Shown piece after piece: positions 46,216 through 55,736 of a stretch of 64,000 nucleotides of DNA (the first letter of the stretch is position 1; the number at the start of each line of letters is the position of its first letter). The notes beneath the pieces were generated by a model. That model did no database searches. It saw nothing but the letters and a program-made list of their open reading frames with translations, and was not told where the DNA came from. Made by a program: the position numbers and the translations under genes. Source of the DNA: Desertifilum tharense IPPAS B-1220 (GTDB taxonomy: Bacteria; Cyanobacteriota; Cyanobacteriia; Cyanobacteriales; Desertifilaceae); assembly GCF_001746915.1 (NCBI RefSeq), contig NZ_MJGC01000032.1, forward strand, positions 62,001 through 126,000. Reading direction: 5' to 3'.

Positions 46216-48174
46216 CTAAACCTTTCCCAGCAAACTGGCTACGCCAACCGCTAGCTCTTTCGGCTCAATGGGCTTTGATAAATGTAGTTGAAAACCCGAT
46301 GCGATCGCCTGTTTGCGATCCTCAGTTCTCGCATAGGCCGTTAAGGCAATTGCCGGAATTTCTCCACCCTGTTCCTTAGATAAAGCTCGTACCTTGCGAA
46401 TGAACGTGTAGCCATCCTCTTGGGGCATCCCGATATCGCTAACCAACACATTCGGCTTAAATTGACCGAGGGCTGCGATCGCATCTTGAGCCGAAGCCGC
46501 CACCCACACTTCCGCCTGACATTGCTCTAAGACAAACCCCAAGTAGTCTCGCGTATCCACCTCATCGTCCACTACCAAGACGCGAATTCCCTGCAAACAC
46601 GGCAAATTTCCATCCAAAGCTGGGTTAATTTTTGGAGTCGAAATCCTGGGAATAGCCGGGGTTTCTACAGAAGCGCTCATCAGGGGAAACGTTAGGGTAA
46701 ACGTTGCCCCCCGATCCTCTCCAGCACTAGAAGCGCCTACCGTACCGCCATGTAACTCCACTAAATGGCGTACAATGGCCAGTCCCAAACCCAAACCGCT
46801 ATAGGAGCGAGTAATCGAACTATCGGCTTGGCGAAATCGGTCGAACACGTAGGGTAAAAAGTCCGCCTTAATTCCTTGACCCGTATCGCTCACATTTAGC
46901 TCAATATGGGAGTTAACGCTCTGGAGTTCAACGCGGACTTGTCCCTGTTTGGGTGTAAATTTAATCGCATTGGAGAGTAAATTCCAAACAATTTGTTGCA
47001 AGCGATCGAAATCGCCAGCCACCTCCCCTACGGGTTCTTCAAAAGCGGTTTGAATTTCAATCTGTTTGGCTTCAGCCGCCGGACGGATGGTTTCTATCGC
47101 CGCTGCGATCGCCTCAGCCAGTTGTACCGGGCGAATATTTAAGCGTAACTTGCCTTGAATAATCCGAGAAACATCTAATAAATCTTCCACCAGTTGGGCT
47201 TGAGCGCGGGCGCTGCGTTCAATGGTTTGCATCGCTTGAGCGGTTCTCTGTTCGTCAAACTTGCGGGTATTGAGCAAGCGAGTCCAGCCCAGCATGGCAT
47301 TCAGGGGCGATCGCAATTCATGGGAAAGGGTTGCTAAAAACTCATCTTTGAGGCGGTTGGCGGCTTCGGCTTGGGCGCGGGCTTCCTGTTCGCGAGCGAG
47401 GAGTAACGTGCGTTCTTGTTCGACGCGCTTGCGTTCGGTAATATCTGCCAGAATATAAACAGCCCCCGCAAACTGCTCTGAGGGATTGACAATCGGATCG
47501 ACGGTGAGCGAAAACCATCGTTCTCCCCACTGCACCTCCTCGCTTTGGCGCTGTCCTAACGTTTGCGCCCGACTAAAGGGAGTCTCATGCACCGCATCAG
47601 CACTGTCAGGGGCGATCGCGCTATGGGAACAGCCAATAATCTCACCGATGGGCTTGTGTAATAAAGCAACAAGGGCTTGATTGCACCGCAAGAAATAACC
47701 TCTCTCATCAAGCAACCCCACGCCATCGCTAATCGAATCAAAGGTGGTTTGCCATTCTCGCGCTAGGGTGAGGGCGGCGTCTTCGGCGCGGCGAATTCTC
47801 AAGAGCGCCCGCACCGTCGCAATCAGTTCAATCGCTTCTACAGGTTGAGCCAGGTAAGCATCTGCACCGCTATCCAACCCTTGCGCCTTATCTTGACTGG
47901 CTACAAAGGTAGCAGACAGGTGCAAGACGGGGATAAACGCTGTATCGGGATTGGATTTGAGATGCTGACAGACCTCAAAACCGCTTAATCCCGGCAGTTT
48001 CACGTCTAAAATCACTAAATCTGGGTTCTTTTCAATCGCCAGTTGCAACCCATCTTCGCCCGTTGCGGCTTCAATGACTTCAAATCCGACGGCGTGCAAC
48101 ATGCGCGTGACGACATATCGATTCGTTTCGTTGTCGTCTATGTGGAGAATGGTGACACCGGACACTCTAACCAT
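46216..48174 (-). CDS. Hybrid histidine kinase REC-PAS-HK-REC
   Basis: The 652-residue cytoplasmic kinase has a receiver (acidic pair DD13-14, D57), a PAS domain (about 140-250), HisKA with H285 in SHELRSP, an ATPase domain and a second receiver with D in LVSDIGMP and K in LSKP. In the first receiver the conserved Lys is replaced by Gln (AQP, residue 110), which should weaken normal phospho-switching. It is the last gene of the minus-strand stressosome operon and overlaps its upstream neighbour by 8 bases, so it is translationally coupled. Confidence 0.92.
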   Translation of the reverse strand: MVRVSGVTILHIDDNETNRYVVTRMLHAVGFEVIEAATGEDGLQLAIEKNPDLVILDVKLPGLSGFEVCQHLKSNPDTAFIPVLHLSATFVASQDKAQGLDSGADAYLAQPVEAIELIATVRALLRIRRAEDAALTLAREWQTTFDSISDGVGLLDERGYFLRCNQALVALLHKPIGEIIGCSHSAIAPDSADAVHETPFSRAQTLGQRQSEEVQWGERWFSLTVDPIVNPSEQFAGAVYILADITERKRVEQERTLLLAREQEARAQAEAANRLKDEFLATLSHELRSPLNAMLGWTRLLNTRKFDEQRTAQAMQTIERSARAQAQLVEDLLDVSRIIQGKLRLNIRPVQLAEAIAAAIETIRPAAEAKQIEIQTAFEEPVGEVAGDFDRLQQIVWNLLSNAIKFTPKQGQVRVELQSVNSHIELNVSDTGQGIKADFLPYVFDRFRQADSSITRSYSGLGLGLAIVRHLVELHGGTVGASSAGEDRGATFTLTFPLMSASVETPAIPRISTPKINPALDGNLPCLQGIRVLVVDDEVDTRDYLGFVLEQCQAEVWVAASAQDAIAALGQFKPNVLVSDIGMPQEDGYTFIRKVRALSKEQGGEIPAIALTAYARTEDRKQAIASGFQLHLSKPIEPKELAVGVASLLGKV

Positions 48175-50320
48175 GAGAGGTTCCCCCAGATTCCCAAGAC
48201 AATCCAGCTTTGAGCAGCGCCTGATAGAGTTTAGCGATCGCCTCTTGTGTTGAGGGTTCAGCCTTAGACAAAATGGCGACGGCTGCTTGCAGCAAAACCG
48301 GGTGATTTTCGGCTGCTTGCGGCTGCGATGTATTGATGATAATCGGAATGTGACTCGTCACGGGATTACTTTTGAGTTGATGGAAAACTTCAATGCCAGA
48401 GACATCAGGCAAGACTAAATCGAGGATAATTGCTCTGGGCTGTTCAGTTTGTGCAAGCTGAATTCCTTGAATCCCGTCTTCAGCCTCTAAAGGGTTGAAG
48501 GAAATCGCAGACAAATACTGTTTGAGCAAATAACGAGCAGCCGGATCGTCATCAATCACTAAAAGGTTTTGATGCGGGTGCTGTTTGACTAGCCTATTGA
48601 GTTGGTTCAGCAGTAACAATCTATCTATAGGCTTAATTAAAAAGCCATCCGCCCCGCGCGCGATCGCCAACCTCTCGTTATTCACGACGGTAATCACCAA
48701 AATGGGGATATCCTGCGTTGCAGGATGCTCTTTTAGCTCCGAAAGGAATGCCCAGGAACTTTGACCTTCCAGTAAAATATCTAAAATAATCGCAACCGGG
48801 CGCAAATGGGCTAGCACGTCCCGCGCGCAAGAGAGCGTCTGGGCGGCAATCGGTTGATAAATCGACTGTTCCAAGCATTTCTCGTAGGCAAACAGCGTAT
48901 CGGGATGATCTTCAATAATCAGAACCGGGTATTTGTCTGCTTCTAGTTGCCAAACGCCCAGCGATTGAGGTGTTTGCTCTGCCCCAGGTGCAATCCGGGG
49001 TAAGGTGACGCTAAAGGTTGAACCGACTCCAACCGTGCTAGCGACGCTGACGGTACCGCCGAGGAGTTCGGCTAACTTTTGCGAAAGGGGCAATCCCAGT
49101 CCAGTTCCTTTGACGCGCTTTTGCAGGTGAGACTCAATTTGTACAAAATCTTCAAAAATGCGCTCTCGATCGGTAGGGCTAATGCCAATACCCGTATCGG
49201 CGACAGAGAGCATAATGCGATCGCCCTGACAAGCCGTTGCCCAAATCCGGACTTCGCCTTGTTCGGTATATTTAAGCGCATTAGAAATAAAATTTCTCAG
49301 GATTTGCGCGACTTTGCCTTCATCGGTATACAGTTGGGGAAAATCTTGGGGTTCCTCAAAAATCAGATTAATCGAAGTGTTATGCGCCAACAACGGACGC
49401 AGCATTCCCCGCAGGGTGGCAAATAAATCGCCAATCTCAAAAGGAGACGGACGCAGCACCAATTTCCCCGCCTCCACCTTCGCCAAATCCAGTAAATCGT
49501 TTACCAGTTCCGATAAACCTTCAGCGGCTTTGCGGATAAATACCACCTGTTTTTCCTGTTCGGCGTTTAAGTCGCCATCCAAGCGATCCAGCAGCAGGCG
49601 AGACAGGGATAAAATCGAGTTGAGGGGGGTGCGGAACTCATGGCTCATATTCGATAAAAAGCGGGTTTTGAGTTCGTTGGCTCGTCGCAGAGAGTCCGCT
49701 TTTTCATCTAACTCAGCGTAAAGCGCCACCACTCCCCGGTTAGTATCTTCGAGTTCTTGGTTGAGTTGCGAGAGTTGCTCTTCCCGACGGCGCAAGGCGT
49801 CTAAGGCTTGCAGGAGTTCCTGGTTTTGTTGTTGAATTTCTTGAAAAGGGCTTTGGGGCGATCGCTGAATTAAACGATCGGCGATCGCGCTGAGTTGGGG
49901 CGGCGTCAGGGAAGGGGCGAGCAGGGGTAAATTCTTGGCAATTTTCACCTCTGTACCGCTAGGCGTAGACTCCACCTCAAAACGATCCATCAACTGCCGC
50001 GCGCCCACCAACCCCAACCCCAACCCCGTAGAGGAGGTATATTGACCCGATAGAACTTGCGCTAGGTGGGGAATGCCCGGCCCGCGATCGCAAACCGTCA
50101 TCAATAAATAGGGGACAGACTCTGCCGTTTCCACGCTGAATTCTACCCGTCCGCCTTGGGCATACTGAAAGGCATTGCGGGCAATTTCGGAGACGGCGGT
50201 GGCAATTCGGGTTTGATCTTGAGCCTCAAACCCTAGCAGTTGGGCAATCTGTCGCGCTCTTTGTCGGGCCAGGACAATATCTTGCTCGTAGCGAATTTCT
50301 AGGTTTAAAAGACCATGCAT
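48167..50320 (-). CDS. RsbT-like ATPase-histidine kinase-double receiver protein
   Basis: The 717-residue protein starts with an RsbT/RsbW-type ATPase (1-130: N box SEIARN, VCDRGPGIP, GLGLVGA). A coiled coil (about 160-215) leads to HisKA with H227 in SHEFRTP, an ATPase domain, and two receivers (LDILLEG and LDLVLPD phosphosites). The first part likely takes input from the RsbR-RsbS core upstream, so stress sensing would be passed to phosphorelay. It lies about 260 bases after the phosphatase gene, with a repeat element between. Confidence 0.9.
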   Translation of the reverse strand: MHGLLNLEIRYEQDIVLARQRARQIAQLLGFEAQDQTRIATAVSEIARNAFQYAQGGRVEFSVETAESVPYLLMTVCDRGPGIPHLAQVLSGQYTSSTGLGLGLVGARQLMDRFEVESTPSGTEVKIAKNLPLLAPSLTPPQLSAIADRLIQRSPQSPFQEIQQQNQELLQALDALRRREEQLSQLNQELEDTNRGVVALYAELDEKADSLRRANELKTRFLSNMSHEFRTPLNSILSLSRLLLDRLDGDLNAEQEKQVVFIRKAAEGLSELVNDLLDLAKVEAGKLVLRPSPFEIGDLFATLRGMLRPLLAHNTSINLIFEEPQDFPQLYTDEGKVAQILRNFISNALKYTEQGEVRIWATACQGDRIMLSVADTGIGISPTDRERIFEDFVQIESHLQKRVKGTGLGLPLSQKLAELLGGTVSVASTVGVGSTFSVTLPRIAPGAEQTPQSLGVWQLEADKYPVLIIEDHPDTLFAYEKCLEQSIYQPIAAQTLSCARDVLAHLRPVAIILDILLEGQSSWAFLSELKEHPATQDIPILVITVVNNERLAIARGADGFLIKPIDRLLLLNQLNRLVKQHPHQNLLVIDDDPAARYLLKQYLSAISFNPLEAEDGIQGIQLAQTEQPRAIILDLVLPDVSGIEVFHQLKSNPVTSHIPIIINTSQPQAAENHPVLLQAAVAILSKAEPSTQEAIAKLYQALLKAGLSWESGGTSHG

Positions 50321-50426
50321 AGGGAATTCTCGCTGTTTCTCAGCCTCTGAAACGGTCTATTTTGCGGGAATTTTGCCAGAGGCATTCCCTCGATCCGACC
50401 CTACCGTTATTGTTCTACAAGGTTTC

Positions 50427-50524
50427 GATCCCCCCTAGCCCCCCTTACAAAAGGGGGGAACCGGAGTCAAAGTCCCCCTTATTTCTAGCGCAGCGGCGCG
50501 TCAGCGCGGGGATTTAGGGGGATC
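50427..50524. mobile_element. MITE-like palindromic repeat inside the stressosome operon
   Basis: The 98-base element ends in GATCCCCCCTA and its near-complement TTTAGGGGGATC. It holds a CCCCCCTT/AAGGGGGG hairpin. Similar G/C-tract elements are widespread in cyanobacterial genomes. It lies between the RsbT/RsbX fusion and the first kinase and may alter transcription there. Confidence 0.6.
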
Positions 50525-50578
50525 TCAATTAGATTTAGGGTTCTTACCCTAGAGGTGTATACGCGGTAGCTGTTGGAA

Positions 50579-51577
50579 TCAGCGCGATCGCTCTCGCGCC
50601 ACCAACACCGTCACATCATCCCGCCCTCGGCAAAAGTCGCGGTACAGAACGCCCGCAATTAAACTGGGGTGGCGATATCCTAATCCGGGATAGGATTCTA
50701 AACGCCATTGCGTTCCCAAACCATCTGAATGCATAATCAACAGACCGCTCTCCGGCCAGGAATAGGTAAATTCTTGGACTTTACGCACCTCATGCCCCAA
50801 GGTGCCGTGATGGGAAATCATGCTGGAACTGTGCCCCTGGTTGAAGATGCAACCCGCAATGTTACCCACCCCGGTATAGGTGAGTTGCTGGCGTTCCAAG
50901 TCGAGATCGGCGATCGCCACGGCTGCCCCCCGCGTGCTGCGTAAGGCTTTGTGGGCGGCTTGCATAATTTCTGAGGGCGTGTTTTCCGCAGACTCCCACA
51001 GGGCGTTAACCGCAGCCAGAGAGGCTTGGGCGGCTTGCGGGCCATGTCCGAGGCCATCAGCAACCAGCAGCAGATGGCGATTGCCTAACGGACAATAGCT
51101 CCAACTATCCCCCGATAGGGTTTCTCCAGGTTTGGGCAAGCAAATAACGCCCACCTCTAGGCGATCGCCCGGAGGCGGACTCGTCCAGAATTGGCAGAGA
51201 AGGGCGGTGCCTTGCTGGGGAACGGAATAGACCTCAAAGTAATCGGAAAGGCGTTGCAGCGCCCCCAAACCGTTGCCCCCAGTGCCCGCCGTGGAAAAAC
51301 CATCGCGCAAGCACGCCTCAACATCTACCATTCCCGGCCCGCAGTCGAGGGCGAGCATTTCAATTCCGGCGATCCCCTGTTGTTCTTTGGGATGCAGTAC
51401 CAGTTGTCCGCTGGTGGCGTGGTTCAGCAGGTTATTGGCCGCTTCAGTGACGGCGATCGCCACTTTGCCGCACTCCACCTCAGTAAAACCCAGTTGCCGT
51501 GCTAGGGAGCTAGCGCGCCGCCGAGCCTCTCCGACTTGGGTTGGCTCTGTTAGGGCGATCGCCCAAGGATTGGTCAT
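50579..51577 (-). CDS. RsbT-like ATPase fused to RsbX-type phosphatase
   Basis: The 332-residue protein has an anti-sigma-type ATPase in the first 140 residues (TEAANN, LDCGPGM, GNGLGALQ) and a SpoIIE/RsbX-type PP2C phosphatase in the rest (GDSWSY metal site, VADGLGHGP, SDGLG, RGRDDVTV). In the classical stressosome RsbX removes phosphate from RsbS and RsbR to reset it. Fusion with an ATPase domain suggests a combined kinase/phosphatase or a self-regulated reset. It is 36 bases downstream of rsbT. Confidence 0.85.
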   Translation of the reverse strand: MTNPWAIALTEPTQVGEARRRASSLARQLGFTEVECGKVAIAVTEAANNLLNHATSGQLVLHPKEQQGIAGIEMLALDCGPGMVDVEACLRDGFSTAGTGGNGLGALQRLSDYFEVYSVPQQGTALLCQFWTSPPPGDRLEVGVICLPKPGETLSGDSWSYCPLGNRHLLLVADGLGHGPQAAQASLAAVNALWESAENTPSEIMQAAHKALRSTRGAAVAIADLDLERQQLTYTGVGNIAGCIFNQGHSSSMISHHGTLGHEVRKVQEFTYSWPESGLLIMHSDGLGTQWRLESYPGLGYRHPSLIAGVLYRDFCRGRDDVTVLVARERSR

Positions 51578-51613
51578 AAAATAATAGCTCTCACGCCAGG
51601 AAGGCTGATGGGT

Positions 51614-52021
51614 CTATTTCCATTTTGTCGCGGTTATGCAGGTACCCAACCCAACCGTAGAATCAATTTTGAATTCACTAACGAGGCGTTTAGCACCGCT
51701 CAATCCCATCCCCAAGCCATTACCCGTGGTATAGCCATCTTTTAAGGCGAGTTCGATATCGGGAATGCCGGGGCCTTGGTCAATAAAGGTTAAGCGCAAA
51801 CCTTTACGCCTCTCCTCTTGCAAGCCTTCAAGCTGGACGGTGCCTCCTTTGCCATAGTCCAAGGTATTGCGGGCGAGTTCGCTAGCAGCAGTGACAATTT
51901 TGGTTTGTTCAACCAAACTGAACCCCAATTCAATCGCCAGTTGACGGACAGCTTGGCGAACCAGCACCACGTCTGCTGAAGACTGGATGCTTAAGGTTTC
52001 AGACCTCAAAGCGATCATCAC
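51614..52021 (-). CDS. rsbT: RsbT-type serine/threonine kinase of the stressosome
   Basis: The 135-residue protein is a GHKL ATPase of the RsbT type: N52 in ASELARN, D81 in DQGPGIP and a GLGMGLSGAKRL lid. RsbT phosphorylates RsbS and RsbR on stress, is then released and activates a partner. The gene begins 1 base after the rsbS stop. Downstream targets here are probably the adjacent kinases, as no sigma-B-type RsbU gene is seen in the window. Confidence 0.92.
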   Translation of the reverse strand: MMIALRSETLSIQSSADVVLVRQAVRQLAIELGFSLVEQTKIVTAASELARNTLDYGKGGTVQLEGLQEERRKGLRLTFIDQGPGIPDIELALKDGYTTGNGLGMGLSGAKRLVSEFKIDSTVGLGTCITATKWK

Positions 52022-52022
52022 C

Positions 52023-52412
52023 CTATCCTCGTGGAAAAAGGTGAGGGGCGCTCTGGGGGTCGAAGCCTGTTCGCAGCAGGTTCATGCCTTTTTCGACATT
52101 GAGAGCCGTTCGGATGCCTTCGAGCGATAGTCCCAGTTCAACGAGGGTAATGGCAACCGCTGGCTGCATTCCGACCACAACCGTCTGAGCATCTAAGACT
52201 TTCGCCATTTTGGCAATATTGCCGAGAATTCTACCAATAAAGGAATCGACGATTTCTAAGGCAGAAATGTCAATTAAAACGCCACGGGCATTGGCTTGGC
52301 AGATGCGGTTCGTCAGATCGTCTTGCAGGGTCATTGCGAGGCGATCGTGCATATCGACTTGAATCGTCACTAGAAGAAAGTCACCCATTTGCAGGATAGG
52401 AATGCGTTCCAT
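52023..52412 (-). CDS. rsbS: RsbS, STAS-domain scaffold of the stressosome
   Basis: The 129-residue single STAS domain has the phosphorylatable serine S57 in EIVDSF, matching the site in Bacillus RsbS. RsbS forms the stressosome core with RsbR and sequesters RsbT. The frame extends upstream to 52487 within rsbR, but ATG 52412 gives the normal length and lies 13 bases after the rsbR stop. Confidence 0.92.
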   Translation of the reverse strand: MERIPILQMGDFLLVTIQVDMHDRLAMTLQDDLTNRICQANARGVLIDISALEIVDSFIGRILGNIAKMAKVLDAQTVVVGMQPAVAITLVELGLSLEGIRTALNVEKGMNLLRTGFDPQSAPHLFPRG

Positions 52413-52425
52413 TTTATCTGCTGAC

Positions 52426-53274
52426 CTACTTAACGTCTGAGCGATGAATTTGGGTTCCTGTCCGCCGAAGGGCCAGCGCAAAGGCATCTGCTAGGGTTGA
52501 TTTGGTAATAATGCCCTGGAGATCGACCCCTAGGTAAACGATAGTTTGGGCAATTTGCGGGCGGATACCGCTAATGATGCAGTCTGCGCCCATCAGGCGA
52601 GCGGCGGTAATGGTTTTTAGCAGGTGTTGAGCGGTGAGGGTGTCTACGGTTGGAACGCCGGTGATGTCGATAATGGCAATTTCTGAACCCGTCTCAACAA
52701 TTTTTTGCAGCAGCGACTCCATAACAATTTGGGTGCGGGCGCTGTCTAGGGTGCCGATGATCGGAAGGGCGAGGATGTTGTGCCACAGCTTGACGACGGG
52801 GGTAGAGAGTTCTAAGAGTTCTTCTTGTTGGCGAATGATGATTTCGTCGCGGGTTTTTTGGTGAATTTCGGTGGTCAATAGCCCCAAGCGATCGAGGAGC
52901 GTGGTGGTTTGCCAGATCTCGTCGAGCAGTTCGTGGGAGCGATCGCTCCATTGTTGCCGCAACCGCTCAAACAACGGCTGCTTGAGCGAGAGAACGAACA
53001 TGGCGGTTTCGGAGGGAGTAAAGCCTTTTTGCGATCGCGATCGCGACATATGGGTTAAAATATCGCGAACGTCGCTCCATTGCGGCCCTTGAATGCTGTC
53101 GAGGCGATCGCCTTGAACGGCTTTCGCAAACGCCTGTAAAAACTCTCGACACTCTTCTCGCAATTCTGCTTCTTTTAATACCCCTTGACGATAACTACTC
53201 GTCAACAATTGCAACCACTCACTGAGCAGTTCGGTTGAAGATTGTTCTAAAATACTCGAAATTTTGCTATCCAT
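52426..53274 (-). CDS. rsbR: RsbR-type stressosome sensor/co-antagonist
   Basis: The 282-residue protein has a helical N-terminal domain (about 1-150, like the RsbRD N-terminal family) and a C-terminal STAS domain (about 155-275). The STAS phospho-threonine lies at T212 in GVPTVDT, and a second likely site is T244 in AQTIVY. N-terminal domains face outward and sense stress; STAS domains form the core with RsbS. It is the first gene of the operon. The N-terminal ligand is unknown. Confidence 0.9.
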   Translation of the reverse strand: MDSKISSILEQSSTELLSEWLQLLTSSYRQGVLKEAELREECREFLQAFAKAVQGDRLDSIQGPQWSDVRDILTHMSRSRSQKGFTPSETAMFVLSLKQPLFERLRQQWSDRSHELLDEIWQTTTLLDRLGLLTTEIHQKTRDEIIIRQQEELLELSTPVVKLWHNILALPIIGTLDSARTQIVMESLLQKIVETGSEIAIIDITGVPTVDTLTAQHLLKTITAARLMGADCIISGIRPQIAQTIVYLGVDLQGIITKSTLADAFALALRRTGTQIHRSDVK

Positions 53275-53574
53275 CAGCGACTCTAGCAGAGAATGGATTG
53301 AATGAACCTTGCAGTTGGCGACACGCAGCTTGACAAGCGGCAGACTGCAAGTTCAGAGTCTTGCGCTTGACAATTGGACAAAAAGCAACCTCTCAGTTAA
53401 TCTCTCTGGGCGATGAAAACAGCGGCTAGAGGAGAGGTGGCGTCTCACTATCGATCTTACAAGGGCAAGCTAACCCGATTACCGCTTCCGCCAAAAAAAT
53501 CCCGAAAATTTGCTTTGCTCTAAACCAAAACCTAGGGCAAGATTTTAAAAGGATACGAGTTTAGGAAACGAGTT
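53275..53574. other. Divergent region between rsbR and aroK
   Basis: The 300 bases must hold promoters for both directions. I note two CGCTTGACAA/AGCTTGACAA copies (around 53330 and 53367), which could be -35 elements for the plus strand or parts of an operator; no matching -10 at standard spacing stands out. No gene is present. Confidence 0.4.
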
Positions 53575-54135
53575 TTGAAAGATCGCTTAAAAAGACGCAG
53601 CCTCTACCTAATTGGCATGATGGGGGCAGGGAAAACCACCGTCGGACAAATCCTAGCCCAGCGCTTGGAGTATCGGTTTTTTGATACCGACCATTTAATC
53701 GAACAACTCACCGGCGAAACCATTGCCAATATCTTTGCCACCGAGGGCGAAGAAGTCTTTCGGGATTTAGAAACCCAAGTCCTCGGCCAACTTTCTGCCT
53801 ATCTCAGTTGCGTGGTAGCGACGGGTGGGGGAATTGTCCTGCGGCGCAAAAACTGGGGATTTCTCCATCAGGGTGTGGTCATTCACCTCGACTTACCCGT
53901 CGAACAACTCTACACCCGCCTGCTAGCCGATACAAACCGCCCTCTGTTACAAGGGGTTAATCCTTTAGAAAAGTTACAAGAGCTTTACGCACAGCGCCAA
54001 CGCCTCTATGCCCAGGCAGACTTGCAAATTGCCGTAGACAGTACAGACACGCCTGAAGCCGTGGCTGACCGGATTTTTGAGAAACTCCCCGAAATTTTAC
54101 GCCCCCCTGTCTCTCCCCCGTCTGTTCAGGAATAA
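53575..54135 (+). CDS. aroK: Shikimate kinase
   Basis: The 186-residue P-loop kinase phosphorylates shikimate in aromatic amino acid synthesis. It has Walker A GMMGAGKTT, the DTD substrate motif, the ATGGGIVLR loop and the NRPLL lid. The start is TTG 53575, with AGGA about 8 bases upstream; an ATG in frame is not available near the Walker motif at normal distance. Confidence 0.93.
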   Translation: MKDRLKRRSLYLIGMMGAGKTTVGQILAQRLEYRFFDTDHLIEQLTGETIANIFATEGEEVFRDLETQVLGQLSAYLSCVVATGGGIVLRRKNWGFLHQGVVIHLDLPVEQLYTRLLADTNRPLLQGVNPLEKLQELYAQRQRLYAQADLQIAVDSTDTPEAVADRIFEKLPEILRPPVSPPSVQE

Positions 54136-54240
54136 CACTTGCTGGGGATTTTCTGGGTATAGAGTAGAGAGGTTTTAGCTCAGGTAGAGTAGCAACGTGG
54201 TACTTTACTTTACAATCTCGAATTTAATCCAAACCAACCT

Positions 54241-55149
54241 ATGCTGACCGAACGCGAACAATTACAGCAAGCTGAGGCAACTCGCGTGCGCGTGCTGAGT
54301 GAAGCCTTGCCCTACATTCAGCAATTTGCCGGCCGTACCATTGTGGTGAAATATGGTGGGGCCGCGATGAAAGATAGCCTGCTGAAAGATAAGGTGATGC
54401 GGGATATTGTCTTTTTGGCATGTGTTGGCGTGCGTCTGGTGGTGGTGCATGGCGGCGGCCCGGAAATTAACACCTGGCTAGGCAAGTTGGGGATAGAACC
54501 GCAGTTTAAAAATGGTCTGCGCGTCACGGATGCGGCGACGATGGATGTGGTGGAAATGGTGTTAGTCGGCCGCGTCAATAAAGAGATTGTCTCGCTGATT
54601 AATCAAGCAGGCGGTTCGGCGATTGGCTTGTGCGGGAAGGATGGTAATTTAATTACAGCCCGTCCTGAAGGTCGCGAGGGGATTGGTTTTGTCGGGGAAG
54701 TGAGCGGGGTTCATACCAAAATTTTGGAACCCATTCTCGCCAATGGTTATATTCCGGTGATTTCTAGCGTGGCAGCCGATGAAACCGGACAAGCTTACAA
54801 TATCAATGCCGATACGGTAGCCGGAGAAATTGCGGCGGCGCTAGGGGCAGAAAAGTTAATTTTGCTGACGGATACGGCAGGGATTTTACAAGATTATAAA
54901 GACCCCTCGACGCTGATTCCCCATTTGGATATTCAACAGGCCCGCGAATTGATTGCTACGGGGGTGGTGGCGGGGGGGATGATTCCCAAGGTGAAGTGCT
55001 GCGTGCGGAGTTTGGCGCAAGGGGTGAAGGCGGCGCATATTGTGGATGGTCGGGTTCCCCATGCGCTGTTATTAGAAGTTTTAACCGATTCTGGGATTGG
55101 CTCGATGATTGTGGCGTCGGAGTTTATGTCCGGCTTAAAGGGCGGTTAG
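54241..55149 (+). CDS. argB: Acetylglutamate kinase
   Basis: The 302-residue enzyme makes N-acetylglutamyl phosphate, the second arginine step. Motifs are VKYGGAAM near residue 37, VHGGGPEIN, the GLCGKDGNL region and DTAGIL. The N-terminal helix (1-20) is the hexamer-forming type, which in cyanobacteria allows arginine feedback and PII binding. Length is normal. argF is three genes downstream on the same strand. Confidence 0.96.
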   Translation: MLTEREQLQQAEATRVRVLSEALPYIQQFAGRTIVVKYGGAAMKDSLLKDKVMRDIVFLACVGVRLVVVHGGGPEINTWLGKLGIEPQFKNGLRVTDAATMDVVEMVLVGRVNKEIVSLINQAGGSAIGLCGKDGNLITARPEGREGIGFVGEVSGVHTKILEPILANGYIPVISSVAADETGQAYNINADTVAGEIAAALGAEKLILLTDTAGILQDYKDPSTLIPHLDIQQARELIATGVVAGGMIPKVKCCVRSLAQGVKAAHIVDGRVPHALLLEVLTDSGIGSMIVASEFMSGLKGG

Positions 55150-55207
55150 GCGGTCGGGGTCAACCGGGTTGTTCTAGGATGAAGGAGATGCGATCGCAAT
55201 TAATATC

Positions 55208-55723
55208 GTGGATGCCGAAACTTTAGAACTCGTTCAACGCGAGTATCGCACTGGAAAGGATGCTTTTGAGCGGGGACGCTATCGCGAATCTGTGGAAGCG
55301 TTACAAAAAGCCAGCGCCTTAGTTCAACGCAATACCCGTTTGGGGGGTGAGGTGCAAATTTGGCTGGTGACGGCTTACGAGGCGGCGGGAATGCGAACCG
55401 AAGCGCGCGAGTTATGCAAGCAACTCGAACAACATCCCCATTATGAGACTCGCCAGCAAGGAAAGCGGTTACTCTACATTCTAGAAGCGCCGCAGTTGGA
55501 ACGACGCGCCGATTGGCTGACTGAAATTCCCGATTTAGGGGCAATGGCCGAAAGCGATCCGCAATACCGACGCGGTGCCGGGGTAAAATCAACAAAGCCG
55601 AAAACTTCCCAAACCTCGGAATTAGAAGATTTGGGAAGTATGAATTTACAAGACAATCCGTTTATCTGGGTGGCGCTGATTGCCGCTATCCTAACGGTGG
55701 GTGGCTTAATTTGGCTGAGTTAG
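55208..55723 (+). CDS. TPR-like protein with C-terminal membrane anchor
   Basis: The 171-residue protein has two or so TPR-like helix pairs (about 1-100: GKDAFERGRYRESVEALQKA), a low-complexity linker, and one hydrophobic segment at 153-170. It would be tail-anchored with the helical part in the cytoplasm. The start is GTG 55208; the AAGGAGATG upstream is out of frame. It is about 60 bases after argB and 13 bases before the lipoprotein gene. Function unknown. Confidence 0.75.
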   Translation: MDAETLELVQREYRTGKDAFERGRYRESVEALQKASALVQRNTRLGGEVQIWLVTAYEAAGMRTEARELCKQLEQHPHYETRQQGKRLLYILEAPQLERRADWLTEIPDLGAMAESDPQYRRGAGVKSTKPKTSQTSELEDLGSMNLQDNPFIWVALIAAILTVGGLIWLS

Positions 55724-55736
55724 AAGGAAACTGGAA

